Shown in pieces: positions 12,501-27,500 of a stretch of DNA of 64,000 bases. The translations under genes were made by a program, and so were the position numbers. The notes beneath the pieces are model-generated. The model did not search any database. It was not told the origin of the DNA and saw nothing but the letters and a program-made list of their open reading frames with translations. The first letter of the stretch is position 1, and each line of letters starts with the position of its first letter. Source of the stretch: Pomphorhynchus laevis (lineage: Eukaryota; Acanthocephala; Palaeacanthocephala; Echinorhynchida; Pomphorhynchidae). The stretch is from NCBI GenBank assembly GCA_012934845.2, contig WNNJ02002794.1, forward strand, positions 29,454 to 93,453. Direction: 5' to 3'.

Positions 12501-15500
12501 AACTATATATTATAGTTATTATTCCTATAATAACTATATATTTGAAATGGAAGAAGATTGTGGTTATAGTATTTATTACTTATATAGTTTGTCTGCGAGC
12601 GAAGAAAGCGGAACTGAAATCTTAGAGATATCTAATTTGGATATATCATGTTTTGTTTATTATTTAAAATAATAAAAAATAATATAAAAAGCAAATTATA
12701 AAAGTTCTGAATTGTTAATAACTGATTATATTGCAGATTCATCAATACAATAATAATATTATTGTTTATTATTTATTAATATCGGTACAACTTAAATCAC
12801 ACAATATACCATGAGGGAAGCCCTTTGCAACTCTGAGCTGCTCCGGTTTTAATAATTATTCAGCCCGATTCATTTGGTGTTCTTGTGATAAGCGGGAACA
12901 TTATGCATTGATTGTCTTGCACCTGAATGTTCAAATCAAACATAATGCTTTTTGATACATCGAGATGCACAACAAAATCGGTTGTTTTACCCGAAGGAGA
13001 CATTTGTAGATATATTTCGGCAAAAGTATATTAAGTCAATATTAACTCTCAACGTACAAATGCACCAATTAAGGACAGTGCTGATCCGATATATGCTGAG
13101 TTGATATATGTTATAGGAAGCTAAATCGTGCATGATGAATCTAATACCTATATATAATAATTATTTAATAATATTTCGTATATATTTTGGTCATAGCGTG
13201 ATTCTAACCAGAAGTAGTTTATAAATTAAATATAATTTATACAAATTAGTAAACTCTGTTATAATTACATTCGTGTGCCATGTAATCTGTTTTTTAGGCA
13301 TTATTAATTATCCACATGAGAACAATTTTTGTTAGTGTAAATTGTAACAACGTTTCGGTCAATCACAGTGACCGTTTTCAAGTTAAAAGTTTTCAAAACA
13401 CTAATCACCTTTATCCCATAAGTGCGGAATATGACGATGTTTTCTTAGTCCATAGTATCGATAAGAATTTTTAAATTATAATTTGATTTGTTTCCATGCA
13501 TCCTTTCACCACTGACGTTGATGTGTATAGACTCAAAAATTAATCGTCTATAATAATTTGATTCTTTTGCAAGAATTTTGATATCATCGAATTCAATATT
13601 GTGTCCTTTCATGAGGGATGGTTTAAAACGGCAGATGACATGTCCCATTTCCTTATAGCATTACGATGTTCCTTAATTCTAAGTTGTAATGGTCGTTTAG
13701 TCTGACCTACGTATATAGCATCACAATCTTTACATTTTATCTCATATACGAGACCTAACTTTTGCTGAGATAAGGGTCTCCGTTTGAACATGGATGCTAG
13801 ACACCTGTTAGGTGGACAGTAAACTGTAGGACGTGATGACGTCTGTCGTCTAATACCATCTTCAAGTTTGTTTAGTCGAGCTTTCTGTCAACCGGTTACA
13901 TTTCTCCGAGCAAATTTGCAAAGACCTTAGCAACAATGAAGCAGCAGCGGATATCTTATATTTGTTTGATATATGAAGCAAGCAAAGCTCTTACCTTCAA
14001 CAATGAGTAAGCCAGAAAGTGCGGAATGAAAAATTTCATAAGAGATGAAGACATAACAATATGTAAATCAGACAAAGGGCGAGCACTAGCAGTAATGAAC
14101 ACAAAAGACTATGTAGAGCATGTGAACTTATTATTAACGAGTAACAAGTTTGTTAAATTATCCACCGATCCAACGGCTAAGAGAGAGAAATTCACAATTA
14201 GACACCTTCCTAATATCTAAGGTGATAATATCTAAGGTGATATAATATAATATCTAAGGTGATATATCTTCTTAATATCTAAGGTGATATCTAAGGTCCA
14301 ATTAGACACCTTTCTAATCTCTAAGATGTCCAATTAGACACATTTCTAATCTCTCGGTCTCCGCCTGTCTGGCGGAAACAGAGAGATTAGGAAGGTGTAG
14401 CACATGAGCTGGGACCTCGAGTTTTGTTGGAGTGGGATTGTATACGACCTATATAGGTAGTTGAGAGCAACGCGGTAGCTTGCGAAGAGAGGTAGGAATT
14501 AAATTCGGTTAAACTCTCATTTACAATTCTGGGAAAGAGTTGGATAGAAGTCTGGAAGAACGCCACTCTGATAGGATCAAAGTGAAACCTCCTTCGAAGC
14601 AACGTATCTTCCTTCATCCGCCAGCGAATTAGGTCATGAGAGGTGATCAGTTTTTGGCGCGACGGCTCTTGATTTGGCGCGAATGCAAATCAAGCTTTTA
14701 AGAATGTAAATATATTTTTTAAGAAGAAATGTAAAATCATTATATTATTTTAAAGCAAGTCATGATATATTTGTTATGTTTCGGTTTTACAGAATTTTTT
14801 CATTTTTTGATATAAGTGTAAACCTATTAATTTGACAAAAATAGTTATAATTTCTTACAAAAATAATCACATAAATTTTTTTATTACAACACAATAGCGT
14901 GTATTTTGAAAAGAACTTTATAAATATAGAACGTCTTTATGATAAATAATATTTATTTAAATAAATTTTCAAAATTAGTAAATATTAGTGTTTAATAGTT
15001 AAGCTATTGCTTTTAGCTATGAAGTTACAAAGTGCACTTCTGCAAATGGAACTTTCAATTAATCAGATAATTAATGATCTACAAGTTCAATGTAGCGGGC
15101 GTCTAGGCTTAAGAAGCAGCTCAAGTGCATCATTTTGCAAAGATCAAATTAATAATGTAAGAAATACTTTAATTTTATATTGTAACATCAATAAATCAAA
15201 ATTATTTTATTCGCAAACTTCAATATTTAACCTTGAAATTTTGTATATATGAACTAATTATGAGAGTTTTCAGAATCGCTTAAAATTATAAATCTCTCAA
15301 TCAGATGAAAATCGATCGGCTTTACAATAATCGCAAGATTTTTTATTATTTTTTTACTATAATATTTTTATAATTTGATATATTAATGTAATTTGATATA
15401 TAAATATTATATTTTATGATATTTTTATTATAATTTATTATTATAATTAACTTTTTTATATAAGGATTATTTCTTACATGCACATGTAAAAATACATAAA

Positions 15501-18500
15501 AACCTTCTTACTCCAAAAAATCATTCATACTTAGTTCTACATAAGGTCCGTTATACATTTATAACGGACCCTGTTCTCGCTATCCACTCTTTCCAAAATC
15601 AATATAATATAGTTTGATAATCTACAGCTATATATCATTATTTATTAATTATTTTGTTTTTAACAATAATCTTTTAACGGCTGTATTTCTACTAGTTGGC
15701 GGCATCAAGTATGAGATAAAATTGACAATCTGATTGCGTCAGAGTTATCAGTAAACATAATTCAGGTTGTAATGCATTTATGCATTTACTCGCCTCTCTC
15801 TATTTTAGTGAAATTTAACACGATGAAATGTTTTCTTACTGTCATTCGACTCTTCTTTTCTTGAATAATACCGTCCTATCTCATCTCCCAAGCATATCTA
15901 AGCTTCTTAGTCGTCTTGTATAGAATCAAGTAAATAGTTATCTTCTCCCATAATACTTGGATCCCCAAATGTGCCTTCGAAATTTCTATCATATTTCCAA
16001 CTACTTATTATATCTATATTTATCAAATATCTTTCAACGTATAATTTTCCGTTTTCTTTCAATTTTAGACTTCGCAGAATAAACTTTCCTTCTGACATTA
16101 ATCTTCTCTCTCTTAGTGGAGAGGGGAGATTTTAATTATATAATAATTATATAATTATATAATAATTATATAATTATATAATAATTATATGATTATTATA
16201 TATTATTTTTTTAATTTTTTTATTATTTTTATTTATTATTTGCGGAGTCAAGGTTCTTGCAAATGGGCCTATAAATTACAAAACGTTTTCATGGTCATCT
16301 TCCAAATGCAGCCGACAATTATTTCTATCCCACTGCACTGCACCGTTCCTCTGTGAGCGCGGGTCTCTCAAACATGCTGAGGCGGAGCGGTCGATTTCAA
16401 TTGATATTTTTCTTTTGATCCGGATTAGTGTTTCTGCGTATTCTACGTTCGTTCGGTAAGATATTACAACAGACAAATGTTCAAGTGTTTTATATTATTA
16501 TATATTTATCATTTTCTTTAATACACTTCGTTATTTGTTTCAATTGTTTTTATTTTTCTTATTAGTGAACCTGAAAGCGAACTTTTTATTGCAATGTCCA
16601 CTAAATAAATTATTATAAATAATTCATCATGTTTTGAATAATTTGTATTTAATTAACAGAGAACGACACGCAGAAATAATTGCTTCAAAATGCTTAAGCA
16701 CTTTGCTGCGAAGAATCTTTGTGTCATACAAAGATTATTAAACAATCTTATATAAAAATCTTTAAAACAGCCAGGTCTCTGGCTATTTTACTAAAAGAGG
16801 AGAAATTTGTTCCGATAGATGAACACATTGTTTTTGACATTTAATTACCTGCGTTACTCGCAATCTCAAGTCATTTATCCACAAACTAAGAAGAAACATT
16901 GTCTTACGTTATATCACCGACCTTTAAAACAATAGCTTCGTTTTGAATTTCTTAAAATAATTCAAAAGCGTGAAGACTTTATTGTTCGAATTAGTTTTCA
17001 ATATTTTGGTGCCACATAGGAATATTATATTGAAATCAGAAAGTCCCAACTTAATTCTTTAATTTTAACTAAATTCCTTATAAATCTACTCCAGATTACT
17101 CTTTGTATTCACAATCAAGTTTTTTACAAGTTGAATTCCTTTGATGTAAAATTTTATTAGATTTTTATTGTCGCTTATAAAAATTTACAAATTTACAGCA
17201 AACAAAATCAATCAGAATCATATCAAAGTTAGAGGAAGAGCTTTTGATAGAAGTTTTTGATCATCGCTCAAGGTATGCCCTGATCTAAATTTGCTTTTGA
17301 TTGAGTATTAAAAATAGCGTACCAATTATTTTTTAATATTTTATGAAATGTAAAATTATCAATTATACATTATCAAAATATATGTTATCAAATGTACATT
17401 ATCAATTATTCTGATTGTGGCACAATATTATCCTCACAGGTATTGTTCCTATTTTTGATGCAGTAGGGCGCTACTCATCAGTCTGGACAGATCTCATCAG
17501 CTGCTGACCGAGACCTACATTTCACGTTTCGACCCTTATTATTTGATTATTCCGTACTCTGGTGCTGATCGGATTCGAACTAAAGTATTGCAATTCATTG
17601 TTACATTCACTAGGCTGGCTGCTGCAGTAGTGTATATATACATTTCTGTATAGAACTTTTGGTAGGATCCCTAAAAGTAATAAAGTAAATATATAAATAT
17701 TAATAAAAATATCAATTTAAATAATTAATATTAATATTAATAACTAATAAATATTAATATTAATATATTTTTATTTGTTATTTTCTATAACATTTAATTT
17801 TTTTGTCATAATAATTTAATTTAAAAATTAATATTTTACATTTAAATTAGGATTAAAAATACTATCTGATGGAACACATATACTAGGATCAGCAATAGGA
17901 AATAGTACTTTCGTTGACTCATTCATCAAAGAAAAGTTGATCCATAGATTACATTGGTTAAAAATCTTACTGAAGTGGCTAAAATAGACGAACACGCATC
18001 TTATATAGCTTTAACGCAATCGCTCCAATTAAAATGATCTTATATACAAAGAACGATTAAAAGTACTAAATACAATTATAAAGAACTTTCGAGAGTAATT
18101 TGAAAACAGCTTATTCCGGCTATAACAGGAGTAGAAATATTAGACCTTCATTTGCAACTTCTTACCTTACCTAAAAGTCAAGTAAGACTAGGAATCTGAT
18201 ACCTTATGGTCGAGCGAGATGGTAACTTTTCTGACTCCAGAGAAATGTGCAATCCAGATTGTAACAGCTGGGTATCGATGATCTAAAACTTGTTCAAACT
18301 AATATTATTGCATCTATAAGAAGGAGAAAATAGTTGCAAACAAAAAATTAAAGATCTACAAATTTTGACAGACTCATCTTCACTAAGTTATCTAACCTTA
18401 TCAGGAACTTCGAATTGATTGTTAGCTAAACCTATATTTATGCTAAAACGAAATCTTGGATTGCGACAGTTCCAAGATGCACTTGCAGATTAGATATGGT

Positions 18501-21500
18501 TTGGATCCCTCAAATCTACCATGTACTTGCACATGGGATCAAACGTTCGATCTGGGACATTGTCTATCATGTCAGGCAGGTGGATTGCCAAAATTAAGAC
18601 AATTTAGTTCGAGACTTTGTGGCGAAAGAACTGCTGGAAATACCATCCTCTGTAACAGTTGAGCCCGTATTGCGTGCTATCCCCAATGGCATTTAATTTA
18701 AAAAAGGTGACCACGAGAAGAGATAGGAACGCGCAATTAGATATTGAGTGTTGGGGGTTATTTGGTGATTCGACCTAGCTGTCCATTGTAAACATAAGTA
18801 TGTTTAACAATTTTGCTGAGTCGTATTGCTCTGGAGATCCTCAGTCGCACTTTAGCCACCATTCAAGTCATAAAATAGCAAAATATGGTAAAAGTGTATC
18901 AAAGGTAGTAGACGCAAATATTTATCGATTGATTGTAAAATGTAATGGGGCACTAAGTAATGAAGCGCAATTAATCTTTAGGCGAATAGCGAAATTACAG
19001 TCATTGAAAACTCAACGACCCTACAAAACTTGCATTGAAGACCTCATATCATGTTTCGGATTTTTTATGGTACGATCAGCTTCCATGATTCTTCGATCTG
19101 CCCGATCCGCTGTCGTGTATATTTCTGAAAGAATGACATAATGGCGTAAATAGACGCAACAACTTAACACTAACTTATTTTTTGTTTTTTTGTACTAATA
19201 AATGTCTTTCTTTAAAAAAATTATATTGGAATAAAATTAATATTATTTATAAAATAGTAAAAACTACAAACTTGCTGCTGTGTTGAGTCGAGGAATATTT
19301 GTACAAACCTAAGAATATTGCAGTTCCTTCTGATGACCTCTAATCCTTATTCTGATACATCGTCTGTTATTTATTAGTCAATTCATAAGAATTAATATTT
19401 ATTCTAAATTATTTATTTAATAATTTTAATTTTTTTCAATTATACAAATTTTTAATCGTTTACATCAATTTTTCAAAAAAAAAGTGAACTTGCTTGAGGT
19501 TGATTGAAATAATAGACAATATTTATTGTTAAAAAATTGTACGAGCTTTCGAAGATAGCGCCTATTTTAAGTAAAAAAATAAAATAAAAAATAACTATAT
19601 ACACGCAATACCGATACGTAAAATTTTCATATTATCCCTGTCATGATTGGTAATTGGAGTTTTCAATTAGATTTGTTTCTAGTCATGAAATGTAGCTGAT
19701 TGGAAATATAAGTAGATTCATTGTTCACGGCGTATAAACATCGAGACGAAACAAGACAATGTTAATCACGAATTTTCTTAGATGCCAGTAGTATTGTTGT
19801 TTCAAGTGGGACATTCGTAAACAATGACTTCACGTTCGCAGTCATTGTTTACGAATGTCCCACTTGAAACAACAATACTACTGGCATCTAAGTTGTTGGC
19901 TACGAAATGTTACAACCCAAAATTATCAACAACAAGTGGGAACAATTATTAAAATAGTGTACTAATAAGAACATTTTCTTATTCGAGTGACAACCTTATG
20001 AACAGAGTAACGGTGTTGCCATGGGCTCTCTATTGGGACCGATACTGGCGGACATCTAAATGACGCATTGGGAGGAAGATGTATATTTTTTTATCCCTAA
20101 CCTAATTAAATGGTTAAGATATGCTGATGATGTATTTTGCATATTGTAAAAAGTTATAGGAAATAGACATGGGTAATTTCTAATGTACTAGATATGGACT
20201 TACTGTATTGAGTGTTGCTCACGGCGTATAAACATCGAGAAGAAACAAGAGAATGTTAATCACGAATTTTCAACTATTTCAATAGTCCTTTTCAAGTGAT
20301 ACAATTAGTAACAAAGAAAAGAAAAACTAATGTATATATGCAATAAAAACGGAAGAAACACACAGTGAATCTATCGGTATTGCAATGTGCTTGTAGGGAT
20401 AGCTAGTTTCCATTTATCTTTATTACCATCCATCGAGTTAGCATTGTTCTGGATGTGAATACTTTCTTTTATCAGACGTCTTGGTAGGTTGTCCTCCTTT
20501 TCTAAGACCTTAGCTGCGGCAAAGTCTGGTTCATGATTATGGATCAACCAATGATTCACCAATGCTGACGAATTATCTCCCCTTTTAACATACCCTGGTT
20601 GAACACCAGGGTATATTAGATCTCTTATATACGTCCGTCGTAAGTATATTGTTAGTCTTCATAATCAACACGTCCAAGAAGGATATTTCACCATCTATAT
20701 TTTCCCTTACCACACTCCATTGTATTGCCTGATCTCTGCTATTCAATGACTTGATTATTTCCAAACCTGGATCAACAGACAATATGCAAAATACATCATC
20801 AGCATATCTTAACCATTTAATTAGGTTAGGGATAAAAGAATATACATCTTCCTCCCAATGCGTCATTTAGATGTCCGCGAGTATCGGTCCCAATAGAGAG
20901 CCCATGGCAACACCGTTACTCTGTTCATAAGGTTGTCCCTCGAATAAGAAAATGTTCTTATTAGTACACTATTTTAATAATTGTTCCCACTTGTTGTCGA
21001 TAATTTTGGGTTGTAACACTTTGTAGCCAACAACTTAGATGCCAGTAGTATTGTTGTTTCAAGTGGGACATTCGTAAACAATGACTGCGAACGTGAAGTC
21101 ATTGTTTACGAATGTCCCACTTGAAACAACAATACTACTGGCATCTAAGAAAATTCGTGATTAACATTGTCTTGTTTCGTCTCGATGTTTATACGCCGTG
21201 AACAATGAATCTACTTATATTTCCAATCAGCTACATTTCATGACTAGAAACAAATCTAATTGAAAACTCCAATTACCAATCATGACAGGGATAATATGAA
21301 AATTTTACGTATCGGTATTGCGTGTATATAGTTATTTTTTATTTTATTTTTTTTACTTAAAATAGGCGCTATCTTCGAAAGCTCGTACAATTTTTTAACA
21401 ATAAATATTGTCTATTATTTCAATCAACCTCAAGCAAGTTCACTTTTTTTTTGAAAAATTGATGTAAACGATTAAAAATTTGTATAATTGAAAAAAATTA

Positions 21501-24500
21501 AAATTATTAAATAAATAATTTAGAATAAATATTAATTCTTATGAATTGACTAATAAATAACAGACGATGTATCAGAATAAGGATTAGAGGTCATCAGAAG
21601 GAACTGCAATATTCTTAGGTTTGTACAAATATTCCTCGACTCAACACAGCAGCAAGTTTGTAGTTTTTACTATTTTATAAATAATATTAATTTTATTCCA
21701 ATATAATTTTTTTAAAGAAAGACATTTATTAGTACAAAAAACCAAAAAATAAGTTAGTGTTAAGTTGTTGCGTCTATTTACGCCATTATGTCATTCTTTC
21801 AGAAATATACACGACAGCGGATCGGGCAGATCGAAGAATCATGGAAGCTGATCGTACCATAAAAAATCCGAAACATGATATGAGGTCTTCAATGCAAGTT
21901 TTGTAGGGTCGTTGAGTTTTCAATGACTGTAATTTCGCTATTCGCCTAAAGATTAATTGCGCTTCATTACTTAGTGCCCCATTACATTTTACAATCAATC
22001 GATAAATATTTGCGTCTACTACCTTTGATACACTTTTACCATATTTTGCTATTTTATGACTTGAATGGTGGCTAAAGTGCGACTGAGGATCTCCAGAGCA
22101 ATACGACTCAGCAAAATTGTTAAACATACTTATGTTTACAATGGACAGCTAGGTCGAATCACCAAATAACCCCCAACACTCAATATCTAATTGCGCGTTC
22201 CTATCTCTTCTCGTGGTCACCTTTTTTAAATTAAATGCCATTGGGGATAGCACGCAATACGGGCTCAACTGTTACAGAGGATGGTATTTCCAGCAGTTCT
22301 TTCGCCACAAAGTCTCGAACTAAATTGTCTTAATTTTGGCAATCCACCTGCCTGACATTATAAACAATATAAAGCAGAGGTTTAGATAATATTTCTGCTG
22401 TGTATGTTTGGAGAAGGATGTAGAGTGAACGTGAAATATGAGGAGATTGATAGTGATTGTCAAGGTTAGCGATGTAGATGTGAGGTGAATAGTGCTGTAA
22501 AAAGTGGATTTGTGTAGTTGACGAGTAGATATTTTGTGGCGAATTAGATATTCAAGGGGTTGTAACGAAGATAAGTTGATGAAAAATGTGCGTGGAGAGA
22601 GGATATATATATTGTATAGTAAGTGATAGTTGCAGTTAAATTGGATGTAGTTGAGGGATGTTTGTGGAAAGTAGATGTAAAGAGTTGAACGGGTGTTGAA
22701 AATTACGGTGGTGAACTTTAGGTTAGGTTTGCACGAAATGTGTAAACGATACAATATGCCACGTTTATCGTTAGCATTGCCGACAATGAATGTTTTCATA
22801 TACAAGATATATACATCTGAGGGACATATGCTAAATAAATATTATAGTATTGAGTATTATATTATAGTATTATTTTATTTCATAAAATAATCCATTATCA
22901 TAAAATTTTAATATACAAGTTTGTACATATTTGGCCTCACTTCTCTGTAAAACTTAATATTTTTTTAAATTTTTATTCGAAATATTCTGGTTGTAGTTTA
23001 ATAGTCTTCTCATAAAAGATTGAAATAAGCAAATTAGTGTGATAAAAAAGGGTACACAAAGGTTTTTGTATTATTTTGCGAAATTATTCCGGTACTTATA
23101 TTATTATGATAATTATATGATTATTATGCACATTGCTTTCCATAAATATTTATGTTTGTTTGCCAAATTTTAAACATGCTAATTATATTTTTATTTGATC
23201 TTAAAAAATCCTCACTTTCCTATACATAAAGTGTAAAATTAGTTAATTATCTTTTTAAGCTGAATCTTTTTTACATCTATCTTTCATATAGAGACGTTGC
23301 CAGCAATATTCGACAATTGTGCTTGGAAGAGCTTGGTCACTGGCTAAATATTAACCCCCAGAAATTTTCACAGAAGAAGTTTATAAAATATTTTGTTGAC
23401 TTTCTCCATGACAAGGTATTTTTACTGCTAATCTGGTCAGTAACGTTATTTTACCTTAGAAAACTGTAACGAATTAATTACTTGATAGTAATAATTACTT
23501 GAGAGTAATTATCTCTAGATAAGTGTAATTAAACTATCTTATTAATAGTATAAATATAAACTTTAGAAAGCTGATATTTACACATGAATATCATTAAAAT
23601 ATTCATATGAATAATTTTGAATTATTTTTATATTTCAGGATGTAATAATAAAGTTACATTTTGATATGAAAAATTTTAAAGATGAAAAAAAATTTTAATT
23701 TTTTTATAAAAATATTTAATTTTTTCTAATCATGTAATAAAGTTATTATTTCGTTCTAAAACATTTTATTTTGAAAATGTAAAGTTTACATTTGACGATT
23801 TTTATTTTTCTTACTTCACGTAATAAACTTCAAACATGAGAATATCATTTAATTTTATGTAATAAATATATGTAGTAAGTGTATATGCTTTATATTTAAG
23901 ACTCGTATTTGTAGTATATGAAGTTACTATACGTTTTAGTGTATATAAAATCAGCAAAATGTCTACACATTTTATAAAATAAAATATAATTAAATAATAA
24001 ATAATAATTAATAATTGTTATACAAGACTTTACCTAATTTAAATAAATTTAAAATTGAAATTTTAAATAAAAGTCATTTTTATGAATTGACTAATAAATA
24101 ACATACGATGTTATTTATTATTTTTTATTATTTTTATTATTTATCGATCATTTTTATGTTATCAGGTTTCGACCCCTTTTTCACAAACCATCGTAGCTTG
24201 GCTAGTTTAAGGTTTGGGGTCAATACTGGAAATATTTTATTTAGACATCAATAAAAATGTTTGTTGCTATATTAATTAATATTTGTTGCTTAAAGGTACA
24301 ATTTTTAAATGCTCGATTACTCGTGTAAATGCTTTAAATAATATAATCACAACTAATTTTACTCAGTTTTATTAAATAAATTTCACCATTTTATTATGTT
24401 AGTTTACTTATTTCTTTATTTAGACTAATGACACTACGTTGCATTGCTTAAGAATGTTGGCTTCATTAATAGATGCAAATAATCTAGACATTGTTGTTTC

Positions 24501-27500
24501 AGTTTTTTCAACTTGCAAGGTGGGTTTTACGATTGGTTGTCAAAGATTTAATTTTTTGATTTTATACAGTCTCGGGTACATCAGCTTATTTGCGATAAAG
24601 ATAGTTCAATATCATCTGAGATAATTAGAATCTGTTCAGATATGCTAAGGTTCGTTTTTCGTTTTATATGGTATTTTATCTTCTAGTACAGGCTGGGGAA
24701 AGATGTAGTGGGAGAATCTAAGTTCATTCATTATTGCCTTTTTGCTTACGATTCTAAACGAGCTTATGCTGCAGGACAATTCTTTATTGTTGATTTAATT
24801 CGACGAGCAACACTTCTTGAGATTGTCCGAGATGATTGCAATTATCTTAAACTATGCACTGTACGATTTTTTGAGCTTGGGGTGAGTACTGTTCAAACTG
24901 ATTTATAGTTAAATTTAAGGCAAATTTATGTTGATTTGTAAAAACAACAGTGACTAACAGTGACTGTAATTATGCCATGATATTGCTACTGTTGATATAC
25001 ATTTTGAAATTTACTTTAATTTATTTAACGTAGTGCTAATAATTATTATTCCTTAATCATTTGTTGTATTATTATAAATCAATGTACACATGTTTAAATA
25101 TAATAACATTTTCCTTATCTACAAATAAAAGTATGTTTCGTCTTCAATAAAAGTATATTTGCAAATTGTTATAATTTTGGTAATTTATTGGTTGTTTGCT
25201 ATATTATATTTAAAGTAATTACATATTAAATTTGTTTTTTATTATTTACAATAATGATTTACAAATATAATCGGAACAAAAAATATCACATTTTCTTAAA
25301 AATATCTTATTATATGTATTTTGTCAACTGGCTGTTGACGAAATATTATAAGTTCAATTTTATTTATAATATACTACAGACAATGGGCATATTTTTAAAT
25401 ACAAATTATTTATTAATTTTACAGTTAAAATTGATCACATTAAGAACTTTATTTTTGTCAACGCTATGCATCTATACTATATATTGATCTAATATTCACT
25501 ATTACTCATCAATTAAATCATATAACAAGGATTTAAATATTCAGGAACAATAATGTATATTTGAAATTTAACAGAATTATTTTGATATTTCGCTAGTAAC
25601 TACTAGCACCTTTAAAAATTTAGAATAAATTTGTTTAAAATGTCTAAAAATACTAGTAGTACCTAGCCAAATATAATAATTTTATTTCAAATAATTGTGG
25701 GTTAAGCCTGCATAAAACCAACCGATCGTTAAATGAACTATGGTTGATATTGTTTCATACCATCGGAGATATACTTATAGCTCGGTTATAATACTACATC
25801 TAACAGGATCAGAAAATACTCAGACATTTTAATATTCTTTGAAGGAGTGATTATTAATTATTTATTAATAAGTTTCCGAAGTAATTAATTAGCAATTATT
25901 ATAACGCAACATTAACGCTAAAACTCTTATGTATCTTCAAATGTGTTTCGTTAAAAAGCAATAATTTAAAATGTTTAAAAAGCAAAAGTTAAAATAACGT
26001 AGTATTATGTAGTTTAATCTTATAACAAATTCTTAAAAAATAATAATAATAATAAACGTGATTTAGAATTAATAAAGGCAAAAAATTACCTTTTGTTCGT
26101 TAATAATAAATTAATTAGTAAATTATAATTAATTATTTTCTCTTATAATTAATTATTGTTATTTAACTAATTATTATAAAATATTATAATATTATATTTC
26201 CCATATTATTAAATTTATTGTGTAATAAACTGTATTTTATTAAAAGCTAAAATGTAATTTGACAGAAATTTACAAGTTAATTTTCTAATTTTTTTGTTAG
26301 AACCTAAGAACAAGTAAAACAATTTTATGTTAGAAAGAATAGCAAAATTTAAATTGAAAATTTTGCAATTTTGCTATTTAGTCAGTAAATCACTAAATTA
26401 ATTATATTCGAATCCAAATTATATTCTCTTAATTTTAAATTTTGAAATGCTTGCTAATTTTATTATTATTTTCGTTACTTAAGTAATCGTGTCACCAAAA
26501 TTTTTAATTTGTAACAAATAAATAAGAGGAGATATTATTATTTATTTTTTTACATATTTTAATTATTAATTCAACTTTGAGAAGTTGAATTTATATCTTT
26601 GAAAAGTATTGTAAAATATAATTATAAAAAGTATATTATCTGAGATAATATACAATATCATTGATATTGTGACAAATTTTATAAAAACTTGCTTAAAAAG
26701 TTAAACATTTATTTTAATTCTTCTTGATAATCTGATTCGTGTCAAACTATTTTCTAGCATCATTAGCATATATTTTTAATTGCTGCTATGCTGCGTCTAG
26801 GATAATCTCAATTCTGATACATTAAATTTTTTCTATTACTTATAACTGAAAAGTATAAATCGACAAACTATTATTAAAATATTAAATTTACAATATATAA
26901 ATAAACAAAATAGTATTAAAAAAATTAAACCATTAAGCGAAATTTTTATGGATGAATAATAAACAATTTGCTTTGGATTAGAATAAGATACACTTGCATG
27001 CATTGGCCTCTCTGCTTTGTTCTCTGCTTTGTTCTATCAGCCTTTGCTCTTTGCCAAAATCTGATAGCATAGCAGTTCCTCCTGATGACCTCTAATTCTT
27101 ATACTTATACATTGTCTGTTATTTATTAGTCAATTCATAAAAATGACGTTTATTTTAAATTTTAATTTATAAATCTTGTTATATTAATCTTATTATATAA
27201 ATCTTGTAAAGTTTTCTTTGATTTGCCGAAAGGACATTTTTGTTTTAGATATAATTTATATAAAATATTATTTAATTATTTATTATTTGTAATTATTTAT
27301 TAAAATATCAAAATATTAATTTAATAATTCAATATATTAATAATGAAAGTTATTAATTTTTATTTAAACACGTATATTCAGTTATTGATCTATTTATTAT
27401 TTTAAATTCTAATAATACATTTTATCGTTTTTTAAATATGAATATATAAAATCCTCTAATTATTTATAATTTATCTTTATTTATAATTTATGAATAGTTA

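Larger units (their letters stand above)
18569..20147. repeat. Left arm of 1.58-kb inverted duplication
   Basis: Matches 20779-22358 in inverse orientation, with about a dozen or fewer differences noticed. The arm holds the RLE-LINE 3' end, a DR-1 fragment, the 114-bp hairpin and the start of a PLE RT. Homology starts at ATGTCAGG (18569) and stops inside RT motif C at 20147. Confidence 0.95.

Noticed and set aside
12860-13005. Filamin-like domain on the minus strand (SPSGKTTDFVV...)
   Set aside because: Only a short motif-level resemblance. The rest of the fold is not seen and no flanking exons were found.
22320-22805. 161-codon minus-strand frame as a gene
   Set aside because: Low-complexity Ser/Thr/Leu/Ile composition follows from the purine-rich opposite strand. 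It starts in transposon sequence and matches nothing known.
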